Below are positions 56,596 to 64,000 of a DNA stretch of 64,000 nucleotides, piece by piece. The notes under the pieces were generated by a model. The model saw only the letters and a program-made list of their open reading frames with translations. It was not told where the DNA came from and made no database searches. The stretch is from assembly GCA_001051155.2 (NCBI GenBank), contig JYIP02000004.1:3962383-4026382 (forward strand), in the 5' to 3' direction. The DNA is from Chrysoporthe austroafricana. Lineage: Eukaryota; Ascomycota; Sordariomycetes; Diaporthales; Cryphonectriaceae. Position 1 is the first letter of the stretch. Every line of letters begins with the position of its first letter. The translations under genes and the position numbers were made by a program.

Positions 56596-57650
56596 TCGAG
56601 TGGTCGCCATGAAGATTACAGGGAATGGATCTCGTCGGCGCACCTCCGGGTTAGAAAAATGAGAACAAGTGGTAAATGTGCGGCGGACAAGAGAAGAACC
56701 AGGACGACGCGAGTCTGATCAGCTGCGTGTTTACAGGCTCAGGTGATCAGCTCGGTGTGCGTTCTCAGATCGTAGGCCGAGGTGGTACTGCAAATGGAAT
56801 GGGGGCACATGATATAGGGAGGGATGGGCTAAAATTGCTTTGTATGTAACATGCGCTGACTGGAGGCATGCAGGCGGCGGGTTGCTGTTGGTGACGGTGA
56901 AGTGGCGTTCTCAGGGCATTGCGGCGATACTGCGATATTTTGCTATCTTGGGAAAATCGAGACTGTACAATACACTACACACACCGCACCTGTTTCCAGC
57001 GGATGCGGGAGCCGAGGCCATCGCCGCCTAGGCCGCAAGCGACACGCCGTACACGTACACGTATACACGCACACAGCCAGCGTCCAAGCCCCGTGTGGCT
57101 AGGCCCGGCCCCCCGTGCCCAGGCACGGGCGCCCGAGGATCGATCCCGCGTCCTGCACACGACAGCTAGCGAGATGCAATGCACAACAGGCAGCTGTGCA
57201 TTGCAGCCGGTCCTGTACGTGCGGCCACGTCCTGTACCTGCATTGGCGCAGGCAAGGGCTCGCTCGCACTACGGCGGGCAGCGCGTCACACACACATACT
57301 CTCTCTCTCTCTCGCGAGCCGGATGCTTCCGCGTGTGTTCTCTCTCTCTCTCTGGCCGGCGGAACAGGTCGCGCCCAGGCCCAACAACCAACGCACGTGC
57401 GGTCCCTCTCTCCCTCTCCCTCTCCTCTCGCCCGCGCCCCCCCCCCGGTTGCGACCGCGGGCCTTTTTTTTTTTTTTTCTCTTCTTGTGCTGCTCTGCAT
57501 GGCGCCGCATCATGCCTGGGAGATTTGATGGATGCGCCTGCTGAGCGCTATCGATTGTGAGCAGTCACAAGCTGAGGCGCGCCTCGGGAGGTGGTGGGGA
57601 AAGGGGTGGGTGGTGGTTGTGACGTGGAGGGGCCCGGCATGTGTGTTGAG

Positions 57651-57688
57651 TGAGAGAGAGAGAGAGAGTGTGTGTGTGTGTGTGTGAG
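57651..57688 (+). repeat. (GA)n then (GT)n microsatellite
   Basis: About 17 nt of GA followed by about 18 nt of GT, in non-coding sequence. Confidence 0.9.
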
Positions 57689-57856
57689 TTGTCTGTATAC
57701 GGACCGTAGCAGACGAGACGGGCGGGCGCAGAGTTGAGCCGGAGGGCTGAAAGGGGTGGGGGAGGAAGCAAAGTGCAGTCCGGTCCATTGATTCCAAACC
57801 GAGGCCCAGCTGCTTATGGGGGGGAGCCTCCTCTCCTGCTCCTTTTTCCCTTCTCT

Positions 57857-57860
<4 letters not shown>

Positions 57861-57920
<60 letters not shown>

Positions 57921-58006
57921 CTTTTTGTGTGGTGGTGGGGGGGGCCCCCCTCTCNGGGGGGTGGTGGGCGGGGGTGCCCCCCCCCCTCCCTCTTTTTCCC
58001 CCTGCC

Positions 58007-58045
<39 letters not shown>
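57861..58045. repeat. two long poly-T tracts flanking an N; probable assembly damage
   Basis: A 60-nt T run (57861-57920) and a 35-nt T run (58011-58045) flank about 90 nt of G/C runs with a single N at 57955. The run GGGGGGGGCCCCCC next to the N is inverted-symmetric. Runs this long are poorly resolved by most sequencing and are typical of a forced scaffold join. Confidence 0.85.
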
Positions 58046-59714
58046 CCTTTCCCTTTTTCCTATCCCGTTGACGCGTTTGGATGGATGGGGGGGGCCGCAC
58101 AGCTTTCCTATAGGCAGCCTCGTTGCGAGATTGCTGATATTCATGCATCAATGCTCAGGGCGCTACAGCGGGTGCTGGTTTCTTTTTTAGCGCCGCCGCC
58201 TCCAGGCGCTAGCGGAAAGTGACAGGCGCTGGCCCAGGCCCCGGGCGGGCCTGAGCTTGTGGGGACGGGATGTCGCTCTCTCGTGATGCTGACACCATGC
58301 CCAGTTAGCAGCTAGTACCGTGTAGCGCAGTGCCCCATCGGGCTAGGCGCGGTCCCGGGTCCCTGGTAAAATACGTACCGCGTACCCTCCCCCCCCCCAG
58401 CACAAGCACAAGCACGGCACACAAGGGCCGCCGGGCAAGGCCTCGCATTGACGGGGTGGTTGCAGGAAGAGCTGCCTGGCGCTGCGGCTGTCGATGGAAA
58501 TTGAGCTGAAGGGGGGAAGAAAGGGGAAGAAGGGAGGGGACCGAGGGCCTATCCCCATCCCAGGCGGGCACCGGGCCTTGTTCCAGCTTTCGCCGGGTGG
58601 AGATGGACGTGGACGCTTCCTGGACGGCCGAGGCCAGCCAGCCAGGTCTTACATGGAGGGTAAGGTAAGGTGGCCTGCTCTATACCGCACGCAGCGCCCG
58701 GGCGGGCGGGTACCTGAGTTTAGGCCCAACGGCCGCGAGGCTGACTCGAAATCGGGGTCGAATGCAGTACCTGGCCCGAGTACGGATTACGTGTGTGTAC
58801 ATTACTACTTAGTACTACTGTAGGGCTGGACAGGCCACCCAGCTTAAGTGCAAGGGCCGCTGATAGCACGTCCGGATTGTCGGGAGGCGGCGACGCGGTT
58901 AGCTTGGGTAGGCGACCCGCCCACACCTGGCCCGCTGCTCGGCATGCAAATTTTAAATACAAGAGAGAGTGTGGAAAAATTAAAACAAAAAAAAGAATAA
59001 ATAGAAGTAGAAAAAACAAAAGGACGCCTCGCCCAACCAGACGGTCGGGAGGACCCCACGCTCACGGTTCAGCCCTGCCTGGCGCCGGCTCGAAGATCGA
59101 TTACCTTACCTTCCTGATAGGGGCCCTGGAGAAGGGGGCCTCATGTTGCTTCCATCTTGCATAGATCTCGTCTCTCTACATACACGGGCTGCACCTAATT
59201 TCATCCCCGTGGGATAGGTAATCTTGTCACTCCCTCCCGCCCCGGCCGGGAGGCCACCCCGGGGGGGGTTGCGCCTTTACGTAGCAGCAATGTACACAGC
59301 ATGCGTGCGTGGGCATGCCGGCCCAGAGTCGTCTCCCTCCCCGTCCTCCTCCTCGTCCTCCTCCTCCCTGGGCGGGCGCCTGAACTAGGCGCCGACGGGC
59401 ACATTTCGGCCAGCTGCTCAAAGGAGCCCAGCATTGCGAGGTGGACCCGGGGGGAGAAGGGGACGAGGGGGGTATCGTTCTTATCCTCGTATAGTGTATC
59501 CCCCAATCCGAGTGGCTGTCTCGAGAGGGTGCCCTCTGCCTCCCTCCCTCCCGGGGGGGGTGCGGTGGTATCCCGCGGGTGGCAGCTGGGGGGGGAGGGG
59601 TGTGGTCACGATGCAGGGCGGAAACGCGGTCAGTCCACACGACTCGGCAGTGCAAGGCGCTGTTCCCGTTTCCTCCGAGGGGGACCCCTAAATCAGGCCC
59701 AGCCTTGCAAAAGC

Positions 59715-59739
59715 AAAAAAAAAAAAAAAAAAAAAAAAC
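59715..59739 (+). repeat. poly-A run of about 24 nt
   Basis: Uninterrupted A's in non-coding sequence. Confidence 0.9.
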
Positions 59740-61125
59740 TTCCTCGGCGTTTCTGGAAGAATGCATGGAAAGTCTGTCGAGACGTTCCAGAAGGGAGAGC
59801 ATGCTACGTGACGTGATCGGACGAAGGCGATTGGTCCTCGCGGCCGTCTCATTCCACGCCTGGTCCCATGGTCCTGGTCTCCCCCGGCGGGCGCTTAGAA
59901 ATTGTGTTTCTTTTCTTTCCTTTCTTTCTTTTCCTTTTTTTTTTCTCTTAAGAGGTAGCGAGTGAAGACTGTGCGGAAGGGAAGACCCAGTGCGCACTTC
60001 TCAAAGGCGCGAGAGGTATTACCTCTACAGAAACCCCTCTCCCGCGTACATACAAAAGGGTGGCGTCGAGCTGTCCAGAGGCCGAAGGATGGCCTATTCA
60101 CGGGGAACGACCGCCGAGAATTAAAGTTTGCAAGGTTGCGGTCTAATGTCAAACAGGAACGTTGAGGATCAGGAGGCGTGGCAACGTTATAGGGCGGGGG
60201 CCGCGGCGTGACTGATATCCGCCACCGTCCTCTCTTCTAAAGGCCAGGAACGGACGTATAGAGGCCGGCATAGACGTATAGAGGGTGAGAGGCCAGTATG
60301 GTCGTATTTTTCTTATTTTTCTTTTCGTTCCTTTTCCCCCTTTTCTTTTTTATTTTTTATTTTTTATTTTTTTTTAAAAATTTTTACTTCCTGGGAAGAC
60401 AAGCTTACACGAAGGTTCGCGAGCACTTCCGAAGATGGTCGGAGTGGGCTCCTGTCAAGACTGACAGACGATAGCTTGCTTGGCGGGCTCTGGGTGTCGA
60501 GCCTGAGCCGCGGCTGTGGGACAAGATGCCAGGGCCGTATGGCCTGTCACGCCTGTCTGTCAAATTAAGCGCATGGCGTAAGTGCAATACAGTACAGTAC
60601 CGGCGGGCCCGCTGGGCAGGTTAGCCCGCCGCCCTGTCCTCTAAGCCCAGGCACACACACACAGGCCACCCTCAGGCATGGACGGGGGAGGCTCCAGCGA
60701 GCTCAGATCGCGGCCAGGGGGGGCCCTCGCTCGCTCGGCGAGACTGGGCCAGGGGACCACCGCCGAGGACACGCTGGTCTCGGCGTTTGATGTCCCCGGA
60801 ACCGTGCTTCAGAAACAGGCGGGCTCGGCACTGTCTGGTGGCGGGAGGCGAGGAGGGCGAGCTGTATACCTGTATTTCAAAGCCAAGGGGAAAACGATAA
60901 ACCCGATGCCGTCAGTTCACCAGGGGGCGGACGGGGGGGCTGGGCACATCCCAGGCCAGGTATGACGATATTATATGGGGACACCTTATGGGTACACCTG
61001 CTGCTGCTACTGGGACTATGCTACATCATACCACCCAGGACCCAGTGCTATACATAGCGGCGGCGAGGCGTCCGTGCCCTGGCCGACCGAGACACGCACA
61101 GGTCTGTCTCTACCTGCAGAGGTAC

Positions 61126-61165
61126 ATACCATACCATACCATACCATACCATACCATACCATACC
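61126..61165 (+). repeat. (ATACC)8 pentanucleotide array
   Basis: Eight tandem ATACC units, followed by ACACA. It is the only pentanucleotide array of this length in the window. Confidence 0.95.
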
Positions 61166-63050
61166 ACACAGTTTATTTTGGGAGCTGGGCCGGGGCGCGG
61201 GACCCATCCATGTCTGCCATGATGATGATCGAGCCCACACCATCCCACAAACACCCGCCGCCGTCGCATCCACCGACGGGCATGCCTATATTACATCTTC
61301 CTGCGCGGGCGCCTGCCCGGGCGGACATTTTCCTCTTTCAATATCGAGACGAGGCACGGGGGGAGAGAGCCGTCCCATTTTGCCCGGGCGGCGTCGGTCG
61401 ATCTGTCACGTCCTCGTAAGCAGGCACGTACGTCACCCCGAAACCATCTGAGATGCGCCTCGTTCGACGGATCGCCGACCGCCCCGGGGCCCTCCCACAG
61501 AGAGCGGGTCCTGCATGCTGCTGCCCTTCCTCCTCCTCCTCCTTCTCTCCCCCCGGGCGGCGCCTATCGCATCTTCGGCCGGCTGCAGCGCCCGCGGGAA
61601 CATCAGGCCAGGCAGGGCCAGATGAGATGAGATCTTCACACGACACATGCAGGTCCGGTTCAATAGAGCGTCGGGGAGTCATGACCAGATTCAGGCGGGT
61701 GGGGCGCCGATCGCTCATGCAGGTCCCTGGGCGTTATACGACGACGGGCGATGTCATCGCCCAGCACGTCGCCGCCGCGTTGCATCACCGAGGCCCATTC
61801 TCGTCGTCGTACTGCGTTCGCGCGACCGCTCTCGCTCTCGTGTACGCCTCGTACAGCGGGCCGGCAAGCAAGCCAAGCAGCAGGATCGGCGGCGGTCATC
61901 TCTCTCTCTCTCTCTCCTCTCCTGCACGCGACTAAGGTTGGGGCGCGGCGGCCGAGGGAGGGCGGGCGGCCTTGCGCGTCGATGCGTTCCCGTAGATCCA
62001 CCCACACGAGGAGGAGCGCCTCGTGACGGCGACCTGTCGGCACCGCGCTGGCCCTTCTGGACAGCTGGCGGGAGAAAGCCTACAATACACGCTCGCGCCG
62101 GGCAGACATGTCGATGCCAGCAAGGCGTTTCCAGGGCCTGGCGTCAGCCCGCCCCCCCTCGCCGTCGCTACCAGACAGACAGACAAGACAGACCCTTCAC
62201 GCCTTGTCGTCGTCCCCAGGCGCGACGGCCGTCCCTGCAGGAGGATTGATTTCGACGCGGGGCAGGGAGCGCGTCCCCTGTTCCGGGCCCGAGGAGAGCC
62301 CCATCGCTGGGGGCCTACGACCTGACGACATCTCCATCGATGGGTCGGGGGTGCGAAGGAGGGAGCCCCTCCCCGCCCCATGCCCTCAGCTCAGCTTACG
62401 CACGTAAGAAGGCTAATAATTCACGGTCCCGGCAGGGCGGTACGGGCTGGCTTGGGGGGAGGATGCAGAAGGGGGACCGGCGACTGATCGCCCTGGCGCC
62501 GGCTCTCGGTAAAGGGCGCACTAGAAGCTCCTTCGACGCCTTCTAGAAGGGCGGCGGCAGCCCCTCGCCAGCTAGGCCGGTTTTGGGGCCGCATAATCGA
62601 GCTTTGATTGCCATGTCCCATAAAACGCCTCGCATTTTCATGCGCGCAGCGCAGCCCCCCGGGACGGGCGGCTCCAGGCGAGCCGTGGGCCGCCAGCCAG
62701 CCAGCCAGCGACTTGCAGCCTGCGCCACGCTCATCATTGGCCGCGGCGCCTCGCGATGAATGGGCTCCTCTGCTCTACCTTACCGTAACACGCCTCGGTC
62801 GGCGTGAGGCAGGGTGGCGTGGGTGTGTGAGTGGACGCCTTCTCTCTCGCGCCCCGTGCGCCCCGGCACCTGGGCCCCAAGGCCAGCCCGCCCCCCTGAA
62901 GGATCGAATTGCCCGCTGCGGATCCCCAGAAGGGCATTGAATCGCGCAATCTTGGGAAGGCCGACAACTGCAGGGGAGGAGGGGGGGGGGCAGACCAGTC
63001 CCTGCATCTTCTCCGGCGGCGGCCACAGGAGATCCTCCCGCGACTTCGCC

Positions 63051-63093
63051 CAGCCCAGCCCAGCCCAGCCCAGCCCCAGCCCCAGCCCCAGCC
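63051..63093 (+). repeat. CAGCC / CAGCCC tandem array
   Basis: CAGCC units shift to CAGCCC units midway. Confidence 0.9.
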
Positions 63094-63512
63094 GACAGCT
63101 GAGCTGGTGGTCGTCGTCGTCGCCGCCAGCGAGAGGTGGACGGCGGACATGCGCGCCAGATCGTCGCAGGGACAATCTCGTGCTGGGCGCCGGCGCGCCC
63201 TGCCTGCTGCGCGGGAGCCCGCCAGGCAGCCCTCGCCATGACGCCATGACGCTCCCTCCCTCCTCTCCTCCTCATCACGGCGGCGACCATGGCCGTGACC
63301 ATGGCCGTATGGCCCCAGGGGCACGGTGGGCATGGATATGCATGCCATCCCAGCTGGGGCCCGTGGAAACAACGCTCAGATTTGCGGGAACAACCTAGCC
63401 CTGCTGCCAGATTTCGCGCCACCCCGTTTTGACACGACCCAGCCAGCCGCATCCTGAAGCTCCCGGTCGCAGAAATGACCCCATCCGCGCCCTCCTGCCA
63501 TCATCGCCGCCC

Positions 63513-63560
63513 CGTGTGTGAGTGTGTGTGTGTGTGTGTGTGTGAGAGTGTGTGTGTGTA
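63513..63560 (+). repeat. (GT)n microsatellite
   Basis: GT dinucleotides with two GA interruptions, followed by GTGCTGCGCT-type degenerate repeats to about 63615. Confidence 0.9.
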
Positions 63561-64000
63561 CTGCGCTGTGTGCTGCGCTGTATGCGTGCTGTGTGCTGTG
63601 CCGTGCTGTGCTGCCGGCATTGCGCCCCCCTTTCCCGCCCGCTGTGCAGGAGGGAGACTCGGCTCATCCGACCGAGTCCTGCGCCGCGTCCTGGGCTCTC
63701 CTCTTCTTCGAAATTGCGTCCAGGTGGGCTTGCGACCGCTTCTCTCGGGCTTGTTTCTCGGTATGGAAGCTGCTGCATGCATGCCGTCTGTTGACAGATC
63801 TCCACAGGCAACGACACGAGGCCCTCAGCGGACCAGGTCCGCGCACACACACGTCTGATGGGCGCCGGTGCCACACTTTCGACTTTCCGGCCCTGTTCCC
63901 TGGCACGGGATTATTATTACTATTATTTTTAATTTTTTTTATTTTTATTTTTATTTTTTCCTTCCCTGCTGTCCTCGTCTTCTTCTTCTGTCCTCCACCC

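Larger units (their letters stand above)
56596..64000. other. 7.4-kb gene-free, low-complexity terminal region
   Basis: After prp8 no gene is supported. The sequence is GC-rich with frequent G and C runs and carries many microsatellites and homopolymers, an undetermined base at 57955, and AT-only stretches near 60300-60390 and 63907-63960. Long open frames here (for example at 57734-58222 or 62734-63452 minus) are translations of homopolymers or GC-rich repeats. No telomere repeat is present. Confidence 0.65.

Noticed and set aside
57734..58222. ORFs with long Phe or Lys runs
   Set aside because: They are translations of poly-T/poly-A homopolymers around a probable misassembly.
61450..63450. 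Several 150-250 codon frames on both strands at the end of the window
   Set aside because: Arg/Pro/Gly-rich frames in all six frames of GC-rich sequence, with no domain, intron signal or preferred strand.

Overview
This 64 kb window comes from the nuclear genome of a filamentous ascomycete (Pezizomycotina, most likely a Sordariomycete). The evidence is its GC-rich coding sequence, its mostly short GT..AG introns with fungal donors (GTAAGT, GTATGT, GTAGGT) and CTAAC/CTGAC-like branch sites, and its gene content: Tea4/Bud14, Chs7, Dcn1, Mvp1, eIF3c/Nip1, Prp8, and a fungus-specific Clr5-ankyrin protein. I could not fix the genus by eye. No tRNA, rRNA, CRISPR, biosynthetic cluster or intact transposon was recognised.

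Layout: 1-4.5 kb, no convincing gene. 4.5-8.1 kb (+), a Tea4/Bud14 SH3 polarity protein. 9.6-10.2 kb (+), a small conserved-looking protein of unknown function. 12.2-14.8 kb (-), Cdc48/p97. 18.1-19.4 kb (+), the chitin synthase export chaperone Chs7. 19.4-24.6 kb, a gene-poor stretch with simple repeats. 24.6-27.5 kb (+), a large DUF3716-like protein. 29.1-34.3 kb, an accessory-looking pocket with a small membrane ORF (-), a family of 15-bp dispersed repeats, and a Clr5-ankyrin gene (+) that carries an apparent reading-frame break. 34.9-35.4 kb (+), mitochondrial ribosomal protein bS6m. 37.2-39.0 kb (+), Dcn1. 40.1-42.9 kb (-), sorting nexin Mvp1. 43.7-44.8 kb (-), mitochondrial ribosomal protein uL15m. 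45.2-47.9 kb (-), eIF3c. 48.9-56.6 kb (+), Prp8. 56.6-64.0 kb, gene-free, with many homopolymers and microsatellites, one undetermined base and probable assembly damage.

Most genes are core housekeeping functions (polarity, protein quality control, wall synthesis, neddylation, endosomal sorting, mitochondrial and cytosolic translation, splicing). They do not form one pathway. The exon structures were built by hand from splice signals, reading phase and family knowledge; all three-phase checks close for every gene except the Clr5-ankyrin gene. The points most worth a second look are a predicted alternative first exon inside the 810-nt dcn1 intron that would swap the UBA domain for a basic N-terminus, a 16-nt micro-exon in prp8, two stop-free phase-0 introns (cdc48, mvp1), the dispersed inverted repeats and frame break around the Clr5-ankyrin gene, and the damaged sequence near 57.9 kb.
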